Origin: Brachionus rotundiformis
Taxonomy: Eukaryota > Rotifera > Eurotatoria > Ploima > Brachionidae
DNA length: 64,000 bases
Direction of reading: 5' to 3'
Assembly (NCBI GenBank): GCA_016802295.1
Contig: JAESIW010000210.1
Location: 913,501-977,500 of the forward strand
The notes under the pieces were generated by a model, which had not been told where the DNA came from, searched no databases, and saw nothing but the letters and a program-made list of their open reading frames with translations. Positions 8,330 to 17,078 of the stretch are shown here, piece after piece (the stretch's first letter is position 1; each line of letters starts with the position of its first letter). Made by a program: the position numbers and the translations under genes.

Positions 8330-9839
8330 TGTTTTAAAGTTTAGTTTTTTTACCTTTATAAGTAGAATATTGGGTTTATTACGAGACGTACTAATATCTA
8401 GATACTTAGGGGCGGGCGGAGTTTCTGATGCTTTTTTTGTGGCGTTTAAAATTCCTAATTTGTTTAGAAAGTTGTTTGCAGAGGGTTCGTTGCAAGCGGT
8501 TTTTATTCCTATTTTTAATGGGTTGTTGGGGGTAAACCAAACTAAAGCTAGGCAATTTGCTAGCTCGGTATTTGCAATTTTAAGCATAAGTTTATTAATT
8601 TTACTAGTAATACTGCAAATTTATACCGCACAGTGGGTTGGCTTAATTTCGCCAGGGTTTAAAGCTAAAAATATAGAAACCTTTAATTTAACCGTGTTGC
8701 TAACCAGAATAACCTTACCTTACTTGTTTTTTATTTCGTTGGCTACTTTTTATTCTGCTATTTTAAACAGCTTAGGTAAATTTGCGTTGGTTGCTTTTTT
8801 ACCAGCTTTGCTTAATATTAGTATAATTATAGCTTTATTGTTTAGTGGTTATAATTCTGCAATAATGGCCAGTGTAGGTGTATTTTTTGGCGGAGTATTG
8901 CAATTGCTTATGGTGGCTTATGTTTGTAAAAAAGCAGGTTGGCTAGTTGGTGGTTTTAAAATTAATTTTGCTAGTAAACCAGTTAAACAATTTTTTAAAA
9001 GATTACTACCAGTTGTGCTAGGTGCAGGGGTTTATCAGGTTAATATTTTAGTGGATATTGCTTTTGCTTCGTTATTATCGTTTGGTACAATATCTTATGT
9101 ATTTTATGCAGATAGAATTTACCAATTACCCTTATCTTTAATTGGTATAGCTATAGGTTCGGTTTTATTGCCGGCGTTGTCTAATGTGGCGTTAAGCAAG
9201 GTAGATTATATTAAAACTATTAATCAAGCTATGCTGTTAGGGTTAGCTTTTGCTTTAGCGGCTACTTGTGGGTTAGTGGTTTTTAGTAATAATATAATTT
9301 ACTCTATTTATTTTGGTGGCAAGTTTATGCAAACCGATGTTAATATAACCGCTATTATGTTGGTTATATATGCTTTTTCGTTACCATTTAACGTGCTAAT
9401 TAAAATTATGTTGCCGGTGTTTTATTCTAAAGGTAATGTTAAAATACCGCTTTATAGCACTATAATTGGGTTGGTGGTAAATGTGGGTTTACTATATTGG
9501 TTGGTTGTAATTAAAAATAATATTTTTGGTATGGCGTATGCTACTACGGTGGCTTCGGTATTAAATTTTATAATTTTAGTAGTAGTAATGTATGTTAAGT
9601 TAAATATAAAATTTAGCTTAAGCTTTTTTGCAGAAGTAGCTAAAATTGTTATTATAACTATAATTTTAACAATACTAGGTTTGGCTTTAAAGCCTTGGTT
9701 TTTAAATGTTAGTAATATTAATATTGCTAGGCTAATATTATTTGCTATAGTATGTATAGTATTTGTTGTTTTTGTAGTTTTATTAAAACTATTTAAAACA
9801 ACGGTTTATAATCAATTAAAAGTAATGTTTAACAAATAA
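8316..9839 (+). CDS. murJ: Lipid II flippase MurJ
   Basis: MurJ (MviN) flips the peptidoglycan precursor lipid II across the inner membrane. The 507-residue, strongly hydrophobic protein has the length and roughly 14 membrane segments of the MOP superfamily. It begins with the diagnostic FTFISRILGLLRDVLISRY and the DAFFVAFKIPNLFRKLFAEG loop. The arginines in RILGLLRD and the later conserved charged residues needed in the central cavity are present. It starts inside the mutS 3' end and is followed 15 bp later by trpS, so translation may be coupled. Confidence 0.97.
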   Translation: MKIINVLKFSFFTFISRILGLLRDVLISRYLGAGGVSDAFFVAFKIPNLFRKLFAEGSLQAVFIPIFNGLLGVNQTKARQFASSVFAILSISLLILLVILQIYTAQWVGLISPGFKAKNIETFNLTVLLTRITLPYLFFISLATFYSAILNSLGKFALVAFLPALLNISIIIALLFSGYNSAIMASVGVFFGGVLQLLMVAYVCKKAGWLVGGFKINFASKPVKQFFKRLLPVVLGAGVYQVNILVDIAFASLLSFGTISYVFYADRIYQLPLSLIGIAIGSVLLPALSNVALSKVDYIKTINQAMLLGLAFALAATCGLVVFSNNIIYSIYFGGKFMQTDVNITAIMLVIYAFSLPFNVLIKIMLPVFYSKGNVKIPLYSTIIGLVVNVGLLYWLVVIKNNIFGMAYATTVASVLNFIILVVVMYVKLNIKFSLSFFAEVAKIVIITIILTILGLALKPWFLNVSNINIARLILFAIVCIVFVVFVVLLKLFKTTVYNQLKVMFNK

Positions 9840-9854
9840 TAAATAAGATTAATA

Positions 9855-10856
9855 ATGACTAAAAAAACAGTTTTTTCTGGAATTCAACCAACAGCCAATA
9901 TTCATTTAGGCAACTATTTTGGTGCAATTAAAAATTGGGTAGATTTACAAAATGCCAATACCTATAATAATATTTACTGTATAGTAGATTTACACGCTAT
10001 TACGGTTTTTCAAAACCCTGCAATGTTGCAACAAAATACACTAGAACTTTTTGCCACACTGTTGGCTTGCGGTTTAGATAACAACAAAAGTTTGTTATTT
10101 GTACAAAGTACTAATCCGCACCATGCAGAACTAGCGTGGTTGCTAAACTGCGTTGCCAGAGTAGGCTGGCTTAACCGCATGACACAATTTAAAGAAAAAG
10201 CAGGCGAGAATAAAGAAAAAAGTTCGTTAGGTTTATACGCCTACCCAGTTTTACAGGCGGCAGATGTATTGCTATATAATACCCACATTGTGCCTGTAGG
10301 TGCAGACCAAAAACAACACATAGAACTAGCCAGAGATATTGCTATTAAATTTAATAAAGATTACAATGGAAATTTAGTTTTGCCACAGCCTTTAATTAGT
10401 AGCAATGCACCTAAAATTAAATCTTTATTAGATGCTAGTAAAAAAATGTCTAAATCAGACGTAGAGGGCTCTAGAATTAGTTTAACCGATTCGCCAGATG
10501 TAGTAGCAAAAAAAATAGCTAAGGCTAAAACCGATTCTGGGGTAATGCCAACTACTTTACAAGAATTAGAAAGCAGAGAAGAAATAAATAATTTAATAAC
10601 TTTATATGCACTATGTAGCAACCAAACCAAACAACAAGTGGTAGATTTATACTTAGGGCAGGGTTATGCTAATTTTAAAAAAAATCTTGCAGAAGTTATT
10701 ATAAACACTATTTTACCTATTAACGCTAAATATGTAGATTTACTTAATAATAAAGACCATTTGCTTAAGCTAATTAACACTGCAGGGCAACAAGCAACCG
10801 CACAAAGCCTAGATAATATAAAAAATATTAGACAACAGATTGGTTTTTTGTTATAA
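9855..10856 (+). CDS. trpS: Tryptophanyl-tRNA synthetase
   Basis: TrpS charges tRNA-Trp. The 333-residue class I synthetase has the HIGH-equivalent PTANIHLGNYFGA (HLGN at 17-20), the GADQKQHIELARDIA motif near 144-158 and the KMSKS loop near 196-201. Length is normal. The murJ-trpS-nfu order is typical of Alphaproteobacteria. This enzyme bears on the absence of TGA in the window: all Trp codons checked are TGG, and no gene needs a UGA-decoding tRNA-Trp. Confidence 0.98.
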   Translation: MTKKTVFSGIQPTANIHLGNYFGAIKNWVDLQNANTYNNIYCIVDLHAITVFQNPAMLQQNTLELFATLLACGLDNNKSLLFVQSTNPHHAELAWLLNCVARVGWLNRMTQFKEKAGENKEKSSLGLYAYPVLQAADVLLYNTHIVPVGADQKQHIELARDIAIKFNKDYNGNLVLPQPLISSNAPKIKSLLDASKKMSKSDVEGSRISLTDSPDVVAKKIAKAKTDSGVMPTTLQELESREEINNLITLYALCSNQTKQQVVDLYLGQGYANFKKNLAEVIINTILPINAKYVDLLNNKDHLLKLINTAGQQATAQSLDNIKNIRQQIGFLL

Positions 10857-10920
10857 TTCTTACAAAGTATGTAGGCTTTAAGGTTTACTATTTTTTTATA
10901 AATATTAAAGGATACTAAAT

Positions 10921-11502
10921 ATGTTTATTAATGTAGAACAAACCCCTAACCCAAATACACTGCAATTTGTTGTGCCTAATAATATAGTAGAAGGTACTAA
11001 CACTTATAGTTTTAACAATACTGGTTCTAAAACTATTTCGCCTTTAGCTAACGAATTATTTACTATAGAAGAGGTAACTTCGGTTTTTATACACTCTAAT
11101 TTTATTTCGGTTAGTATAAAAAACCCAGACGATTGGGATATATTAAAACCATTAATTATTAGCCATATTTCAGAGTTTTTATCTGCCAATATACCAGTAA
11201 TTGAAGCAGGCAAAGAAGAAAACGTTGCACAAGAAACCATAAAGTTTGACCCCAAAGACGTAGAATTAGTAGAGCAAATTAAAGAATTGTTTGATGAACG
11301 CATTAGGCCAGCCGTTGCTATGGACGGTGGCGATATTTTATTGCAAGAATACAAAGACGGTAAAGTTTATATAAAAATGCATGGTTCTTGTTCTGGTTGC
11401 CCTAGCTCTACCATTACTTTAAAAAATGGTATAGAAAATATGTTAAAATTTTATGTGCCAGATGTAACCGAAGTTGTAGATGTGGACGCAGAAAATTACT
11501 AA
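10921..11502 (+). CDS. NifU/Nfu-type iron-sulfur cluster carrier
   Basis: A 193-residue Fe-S cluster delivery protein. Residues 1-88 are an Nfu N-terminal domain (VEQTPNPNTLQFVVPN, and the FIHSNFISVSI strand). The C-terminal NifU domain (about 115-190) carries RPAVAMDGGDI and the cluster-binding CSGC motif (Cys157, Cys160) within GSCSGCPSSTITL. The start has AAAGGA upstream. Miller-type Alphaproteobacteria have this gene after trpS, sometimes with a usp gene between, which is absent here. It likely delivers clusters to enzymes such as MiaB, encoded two genes downstream. Confidence 0.95.
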   Translation: MFINVEQTPNPNTLQFVVPNNIVEGTNTYSFNNTGSKTISPLANELFTIEEVTSVFIHSNFISVSIKNPDDWDILKPLIISHISEFLSANIPVIEAGKEENVAQETIKFDPKDVELVEQIKELFDERIRPAVAMDGGDILLQEYKDGKVYIKMHGSCSGCPSSTITLKNGIENMLKFYVPDVTEVVDVDAENY

Positions 11503-11616
11503 TAATTTTTGGCTAAACTTATATTTATTGCGTTTTTAAATAGTTTTTAATATAATTGCGTTATATTAAAATATGTATAATATTAAATAAAAATTTAAAA
11601 AGTAGGTAAGTTATAA

Positions 11617-12630
11617 GTGTTAAACAAATCTTTGTATATTGTGGTTGTTGGGTTTTTAATGCTATTTGCAGGAGCCTACTTTTTAGTAATTAATAAATCT
11701 AGCAACCAATATATAATAAATAATTTTATTGCAAAGCAAGGCTATTCTACCAAAACTTTAAGTTTGTCTGCTAATGCTAATTTAGTAGATATGCTTAATG
11801 CAACACTTAGTAAGTTAAATTCTAATTCTGCTATTGCTCCGGTATTTTTTACTAATTTTCCTACTAATTTTGCTAATATAACTAACTCTGCAAATAGGCA
11901 AACTTTTATTAACAATATATTACTGCCGTTAATTGTTAAAGTAGAGCAAAAAACCATTGCAGATAGACAAACAATGCTAAATTTAGTGGTTAAATTACTT
12001 TATTTTCCGCTTACACAAAACGATATTCAAACCATTAGACAACTAGCAGACTTTTATGGAGTTTCTTACTACAATGTAAGCCAAGAAGACTACAACAAAA
12101 TATTAGAAGAACTACTACTACGCATAGATATAATACCAAAATCTTTAATATTAGCACTGGCAACTGCACAGTTAAACAGCTCTATTACAAAAGAAATTAT
12201 TAATAACAATGCAGTTTTTAATGCTATTTATTTTAGTAACACTTTTGCTAATGTGCCTGCTAACACCTATGCGGGCTCTAAAAATAAAATTAAAAAATTT
12301 AATACATTGTTAAATGCAGTGCAAGATTTTTACATAACTTTAAACACCAGCCCTAAATATTTACCTTTTAGAGAGCAACGTTTAAAAATAAGGCTTAATT
12401 CTAATAATGTTTCTGCCGTATTAGATACGTACACAGAAATTATTTTAAATAACGAAAACAGTACTTACACCGAAAACACCTATAATTTAACCACTAGTAA
12501 ATTGTTGGGTAGTTTAACTAATAATATAGATTTTGATTTAAAAAGTATAATTAATAGCAATAAACTTACAACTTATGACACAAAAATAGAATTTAATCAA
12601 CCACACGAAATTTTTATAAGGATAAAATAA
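11617..12630 (+). CDS. Hypothetical membrane-anchored protein
   Basis: An unrecognised 337-residue protein starting at GTG. Residues 5-24 form one hydrophobic membrane anchor (SLYIVVVGFLMLFAGAYFLV). The rest is probably periplasmic: soluble, Asn/Leu-rich, with predicted helices in the middle (about 95-190) and a strand-rich C-terminus (about 245-337). No catalytic motif or cysteine pair is seen. It sits between nfu and tsaB, 2 bp before the TTG start of tsaB, so it is likely cotranscribed with the tRNA-modification genes. Neighbouring gene families in this alphaproteobacterial order do not usually include it. Confidence 0.7.
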   Translation: MLNKSLYIVVVGFLMLFAGAYFLVINKSSNQYIINNFIAKQGYSTKTLSLSANANLVDMLNATLSKLNSNSAIAPVFFTNFPTNFANITNSANRQTFINNILLPLIVKVEQKTIADRQTMLNLVVKLLYFPLTQNDIQTIRQLADFYGVSYYNVSQEDYNKILEELLLRIDIIPKSLILALATAQLNSSITKEIINNNAVFNAIYFSNTFANVPANTYAGSKNKIKKFNTLLNAVQDFYITLNTSPKYLPFREQRLKIRLNSNNVSAVLDTYTEIILNNENSTYTENTYNLTTSKLLGSLTNNIDFDLKSIINSNKLTTYDTKIEFNQPHEIFIRIK

Positions 12631-12632
12631 TA

Positions 12633-13298
12633 TTGTATACTCTGTTTATTAATACTATTCAAAATGCTAGCTTAGCAGTGTTTAACAAAAATAATTTACT
12701 GTTAAGTGTGCCGTTTAGCAACACAGGTAAAGCCGGCGATGTAGCTTTGTTGTATTTGCAAGATTTACAAAATCAATTGCTAAATTACAACCTAACCATA
12801 AACAATATTAATAACATAGCTGTTTGCGTGGGGCCAAGCTATTTTACAGCATCTAGAATAGGCGTAGTAATAGCTAATACAATTGCTAGTTATTTGCAAA
12901 TTAATAGCATTATAGCTATTAATAGCGTTGGCTTACTGCATTATTATGCTAAAAATTTAATAACCAACTACGCCCAATATACTTACACAATTATAGCTAT
13001 AAATATAGGCAAAACCGGTGCAATAATTGCCGTATTTAGCAACAATGCAACTATTATACAACCAACCTATTTGCAAGAAAACCAAATACCAACCACATTG
13101 CACAGTGTTTTACAAAACAAGTGTTTAGTTTTAGGTTGTAAAACAGACTTATTTACTAAGTATAGTAATTGTGATATAATAACTAATAATGCTTTTACTA
13201 ATTATAGTTTATTGGCAAATTATATAAGCAATAATAATTTGTTGCAAAAGGTTCCTGTGGCACCAAGTTATATAAAAGAAGCAGATATTAACAATTAG
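12633..13298 (+). CDS. tsaB: tRNA t6A biosynthesis protein TsaB (divergent)
   Basis: TsaB (YeaZ) scaffolds TsaD and TsaE in forming threonylcarbamoyladenosine-37 on tRNAs. The 221-residue product keeps the N-terminal strand YTLFINTIQNASLAVF and the family motif in altered form: GPSYFTASRIGVVIA near residues 67-81, where most members read GPGSFTGLRIG. The tsaB-(rimI-fur)-miaB context supports the call. Start is TTG at 12633, 2 bp past the upstream stop, and the stop is TAG. The motif changes make it a weakened but recognisable member. Confidence 0.88.
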   Translation: MYTLFINTIQNASLAVFNKNNLLLSVPFSNTGKAGDVALLYLQDLQNQLLNYNLTINNINNIAVCVGPSYFTASRIGVVIANTIASYLQINSIIAINSVGLLHYYAKNLITNYAQYTYTIIAINIGKTGAIIAVFSNNATIIQPTYLQENQIPTTLHSVLQNKCLVLGCKTDLFTKYSNCDIITNNAFTNYSLLANYISNNNLLQKVPVAPSYIKEADINN

Positions 13299-13319
13299 CA
13301 ATTTGTAAAGAATATAAAA

Positions 13320-14666
13320 ATGTTACAGCAAAAAAAATACCATATTAAAACATGGGGATGCCAAATGAATGTGTATGACTCGCAACGTATTGCAGAGGTT
13401 TTACAATCTTTAGGGTATACCCATACTAACGAAGTAAGCGAAAGCGATTTAGTGGTTTTAAATACTTGCCATATACGTGAAAAAGCCACCGAAAAAGTGT
13501 ATTCGGATATAGGTAGATTAAAAATATTAAAAGATAGACGCAATTTAATTGGTAAAAACTTAATTATTGCTGTTTCTGGTTGTGTTGCACAGGCAGAAGG
13601 CGATGAAATTATGAAGCGGGCTCCGGTGGTAGATTTAGTTTTTGGCCCGCAATCTTGGCATAAGTTAAAAGATATGCTATTAGCTGTAGAGCAAAAAAAG
13701 CGAGTTAGTGAAACCGATTTTTTAGCCGAAGAAAAGTTTGATTATCTACCAGGCGTGTTTGATAAAGACCGAGTGGTAAATAGTAGTGCTTTTGTGGCTA
13801 TTCAAGAAGGTTGCGATAAGTTTTGTACTTATTGTGTAGTGCCTTATACCAGAGGGGCGGAATATTCTAGACCTGTGTTACAAGTACTACAAGAAGTAAA
13901 GCAATTGGTTAAAGCAGGAGCAAAAGAAATAACCTTATTGGGGCAAAATGTTAATGCTTACCACGGTATGTACACCAACAATACAGAGTTTACTTTAGGT
14001 AGATTAATACGTGAATTAGCTAATTTAGATGGTTTAGAGCGTATTAGATACACTACATCTTACCCTGCAGAAGTGGACGAAGACTTAATTTCTGCACATC
14101 GAGATGTGCCAAAATTAATGCCGTTTTTACATTTGCCGTTGCAGTCTGGCTCTAATAAAATTTTAAAACTAATGAACCGCCGACACACCGTACAACAGTA
14201 CGAAGACCTAATTAAGCGTTTGTTAGATGCTAACCCTAATTTAGCTTTTTCTTCGGATTTTATTGTTGGTTTTCCTACAGAAACCGAAGAAGATTTTGAA
14301 GATACTTTAAAAATAGTAGAAAAAGTTGGGTTTATTCAGTCTTATTCGTTTGCTTATAGCATTAGGCCCGGTACACCAGCGGCCACTATGCCTCAGGTAG
14401 ATGAAGACGTTAAAATACAACGCTTACACATTTTGCAAAATCTACTAGCAAAACAACAACGTGCTTTTAACGAGCAATCTGTTGGTAAAACCTTTAAAGT
14501 ATTGCTAGATAGAGTAGGCAACAAGCCAAACCAATTAGTTGGCAAAAGCGACTACATGCAAGCAATTATTGTTAACAACAATATGGCAAAATTAGGCGAT
14601 ATTGTAAATGTTAAAATTAACGAAGGCCACAAAAATAGCCTACAAGGAGAGCTAATTATTGGATAA
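13320..14666 (+). CDS. miaB: tRNA-2-methylthio-N6-dimethylallyladenosine synthase
   Basis: MiaB is a radical-SAM methylthiotransferase acting on i6A37 of tRNAs. The 448-residue protein has the N-terminal cluster cysteines Cys14, Cys50 and Cys88, and the radical-SAM CxxxCxxC at Cys165, Cys169 and Cys172 in CDKFCTYCVVPYTRG. GQNVNAY and the LHLPLQSGS strand follow, with a C-terminal TRAM domain (about 380-446). Length is normal. It overlaps phoH by 8 bp. In related genomes rimI and fur often precede it; here it follows tsaB after 21 bp. Confidence 0.98.
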   Translation: MLQQKKYHIKTWGCQMNVYDSQRIAEVLQSLGYTHTNEVSESDLVVLNTCHIREKATEKVYSDIGRLKILKDRRNLIGKNLIIAVSGCVAQAEGDEIMKRAPVVDLVFGPQSWHKLKDMLLAVEQKKRVSETDFLAEEKFDYLPGVFDKDRVVNSSAFVAIQEGCDKFCTYCVVPYTRGAEYSRPVLQVLQEVKQLVKAGAKEITLLGQNVNAYHGMYTNNTEFTLGRLIRELANLDGLERIRYTTSYPAEVDEDLISAHRDVPKLMPFLHLPLQSGSNKILKLMNRRHTVQQYEDLIKRLLDANPNLAFSSDFIVGFPTETEEDFEDTLKIVEKVGFIQSYSFAYSIRPGTPAATMPQVDEDVKIQRLHILQNLLAKQQRAFNEQSVGKTFKVLLDRVGNKPNQLVGKSDYMQAIIVNNNMAKLGDIVNVKINEGHKNSLQGELIIG

Positions 14667-15627
14667 CTCTTCTGTAAATTTTAAATATACAGTTAACGTT
14701 AATTATAGTAATAATTTGTTGTCTTTATTTTTGTTGCAAAATTTACAACAAAATTTAAATTTGCTAGAGCAACACTTTAAAATTGTTATTTACAATAAAG
14801 GTAATAACTACAAAATACAAGGTAATGCTAAAAAATCTATTGCAGAAGTACAAAAAGTTTTAAGCACTTTAAATAGTTATTTAAACAATAATAATTATAA
14901 TACTGCTAATTTATTAAACAACTTTTTAAATACACCCTTTGCCAAACAAGGTGTTAATGCCAACAACTTAAGCAACACCATAAAAACTAAACGCAAAACC
15001 ATTGTATTAAAAAATGCTAAACAAGTTAAATATTGCAACGCTATAGATACCAAAGATGTTATATTTGCCACAGGCCCTGCCGGTGGGGGCAAAACATACT
15101 TAGCGGTGGCTAAAGCGGTAGAGTTTTGGTTGCAAGGCAAAATAGAAAAAATTATAGTTTCTAGACCCATAGTAGAAGCAGGCGAATCCCTAGGCTTTTT
15201 ACCCGGAGACATGCACGAAAAAGTAGACCCATACTTAACCCCAATTAAAGATGCTGTGCGTGATATGTTGCCACCAGAAATTATTGCAGAAATGCAACGC
15301 AATAATACCTTTGAAGTTGCCCCAATTGCTTTTATGCGTGGCAGAACCTTTGCTAATAGCTTTGTAATTTTAGACGAAGCCCAAAATGCTAGTATTATTC
15401 AGTTAAAAATGCTGTTAACCAGACTAGGGGAAAATAGCAAGTTGGTAATTAATGGAGATTTATCGCAAGTGGATTTAACGGCTAAAAACCCCAGTGGCTT
15501 GCGTGTGTGTATTGATATTGTAAAGCACATTAACCAAATTGCCCTAATAGAATTTACCGCACAAGATATTGTGCGTTCTGCTTTAGTGCAAAGCATAGTT
15601 AATGCCTTTAGTAAACACGGTGTTTAG
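14659..15627 (+). CDS. PhoH family ATPase
   Basis: A 322-residue PhoH-like protein (YbeZ type), a P-loop ATPase linked to rRNA maturation together with YbeY. Walker A GPAGGGKT falls near 139-146, followed by IIVSRPIVEAGESLGFLPGD, and Walker B is VILDEAQN near 236-243. An Asn-rich N-terminal KH-like region covers about 1-110. The start is TTG at 14659 inside the miaB 3' end, with AAGGAG about 9 bases upstream, and the stop is TAG. It is followed 3 bp later by ybeY, the standard pairing. Confidence 0.95.
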   Translation: MDNSSVNFKYTVNVNYSNNLLSLFLLQNLQQNLNLLEQHFKIVIYNKGNNYKIQGNAKKSIAEVQKVLSTLNSYLNNNNYNTANLLNNFLNTPFAKQGVNANNLSNTIKTKRKTIVLKNAKQVKYCNAIDTKDVIFATGPAGGGKTYLAVAKAVEFWLQGKIEKIIVSRPIVEAGESLGFLPGDMHEKVDPYLTPIKDAVRDMLPPEIIAEMQRNNTFEVAPIAFMRGRTFANSFVILDEAQNASIIQLKMLLTRLGENSKLVINGDLSQVDLTAKNPSGLRVCIDIVKHINQIALIEFTAQDIVRSALVQSIVNAFSKHGV

Positions 15628-15630
15628 CCA

Positions 15631-16164
15631 ATGGTTGCATGTAATTTAACCATTAAAGGCGTACAAACTAAGCATACCGCCAAAGAACTTAATGGTATAA
15701 AGCAATACTTACAAAATATTAACCAAACTGTTTTTAACCATGTTAGTAAACATGTTAAGTTTATTAACAATAAGCATAACTATTTTGTTTTTTTGCTTTT
15801 AACTAACAATACAAATATGGTAAAATATAATTACCAATTACAAGGAATAAAAAAAGCTACTAACGTGTTATCTTTACAACTATATAACCAACAAAGTTTA
15901 CGTAGTAAGCAGTTGCCTGCTAATGTATATTTGGGCGATATTTATATTTGTTTAAATACCACTATGTTAGAAAGTAAGCAATATAATGTTAGCTTTAACA
16001 ACCATTTAGCTAGGCTTTATATTCATGGTTTACTGCACTTAATGGGTTTTGTGCATAACACAAACGCCAGTGCAAAAAAAATGTATGCAATAGAAAATAC
16101 ACTGTTGCAAACCTGCGTTAATAACAACCTAACCGGCTTGGTTGGTAATTATTGGCAAAATTAA
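15631..16164 (+). CDS. ybeY: Endoribonuclease YbeY (rRNA maturation factor)
   Basis: YbeY is a zinc-dependent RNase needed for 16S rRNA 3'-end processing and ribosome quality control. The 177-residue protein has the signature H-x3-H-x5-H: His132, His136 and His142 in HGLLHLMGFVH. The usual Asp in GYDH is Val here. The ATNVLSLQ segment near 76-83 is the usual TDVLSFP motif in weakened form. Immediate linkage with the PhoH gene upstream and corC downstream matches the classical ybeZ-ybeY-corC cluster. Confidence 0.95.
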   Translation: MVACNLTIKGVQTKHTAKELNGIKQYLQNINQTVFNHVSKHVKFINNKHNYFVFLLLTNNTNMVKYNYQLQGIKKATNVLSLQLYNQQSLRSKQLPANVYLGDIYICLNTTMLESKQYNVSFNNHLARLYIHGLLHLMGFVHNTNASAKKMYAIENTLLQTCVNNNLTGLVGNYWQN

Positions 16165-16187
16165 TTTATTAATAATTTAGGATGTAA

Positions 16188-17078
16188 ATGTCTAATTCGG
16201 ATTATCCCAGTAGTATAAATAACAATAGTAATACTAAAAGCAAAAATAAAAGTTTTTCAGGGTGGGGCTTTTTAAAAAAATTTATTAAATCTAACAATAA
16301 GGCTAATGATTCTAACGCTAATTACTTAAATGCCAGTAGCAACTCCGCCGAAAATACCGATACATCCGAGCAATATTTATTTAACAACATTTTAGCGTTA
16401 CGCCACAAAAAAGCACGAGACATAATGACAGCAAGGGCAAATATTTTAGCCTTTGCAAATTCTACACCATTAAACGATATTGTTGTACAAAGCCAAGTTA
16501 AGGGGTATTCTAGATTGCCAATTTACAGTGGCAATTTAGATAACATTGTAGGCTTTATACATATTAAAGATTTAATTTTTAGCAACAAAGAAAATACCAT
16601 ATTTAATATTAATAAAATTTTACGTAAAGTTATTTTTATTTCGCCTTATATGCGGGTTTTAGATTTACTATACGAAATGCGTATGCAAAAATGCCAGTTA
16701 GCAATTGTTGTAGACGAATTTGGCGGAGTTGATGGTTTGGTTTCGTTAGAAGATGTTATGGAGGAAATTGTAGGCGATATTACCGATGAACACGATGCTA
16801 AGCCAGAAATTTTAATTCGTAAAGTTTCTGAAACTACTTTAGAAGTAGAGTCTACCGCATTAATAGAAGAAATAGAAAAATATATTGGTACTTTTGCACT
16901 AGAAGAAGAAAAAGAAGAGTTTGATACCATTGGTGGCTTAATAGTTTCTTTAATTGGCTATATACCTTCGGTTAATCAAGTTATTAACCACAGCAGTGGG
17001 CTAGAGTTTAAAGTATTAAACGCAGATGCAATTAAATTAAAAAAAGTGTTAATTAATTATGAAAAACTTAATAAATAA
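16188..17078 (+). CDS. corC: CBS-domain protein of the CorC/HlyC (TlyC) family
   Basis: A 296-residue soluble protein without membrane segments. A low-complexity Ser/Asn-rich head (1-60) precedes KARDIMTARANI near 73-84, then two CBS domains (about 80-200) including the EFGGVDGLVSLEDVMEEIVGDI hinge (near 177-198), and a C-terminal CorC_HlyC domain (about 215-292). CBS pairs bind adenine nucleotides. Members have been linked to Mg/Co efflux, and some Rickettsia relatives are annotated as hemolysin C, a name that should not be read as proof of lysis. Its 3' end overlaps lnt by 20 bp. Confidence 0.93.
   Translation: MSNSDYPSSINNNSNTKSKNKSFSGWGFLKKFIKSNNKANDSNANYLNASSNSAENTDTSEQYLFNNILALRHKKARDIMTARANILAFANSTPLNDIVVQSQVKGYSRLPIYSGNLDNIVGFIHIKDLIFSNKENTIFNINKILRKVIFISPYMRVLDLLYEMRMQKCQLAIVVDEFGGVDGLVSLEDVMEEIVGDITDEHDAKPEILIRKVSETTLEVESTALIEEIEKYIGTFALEEEKEEFDTIGGLIVSLIGYIPSVNQVINHSSGLEFKVLNADAIKLKKVLINYEKLNK

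Noticed and set aside
16188..17078. Hemolysin label for the CBS-domain protein
   Set aside because: The name comes from distant relatives; nothing in this soluble CBS protein shows membrane-lytic activity.
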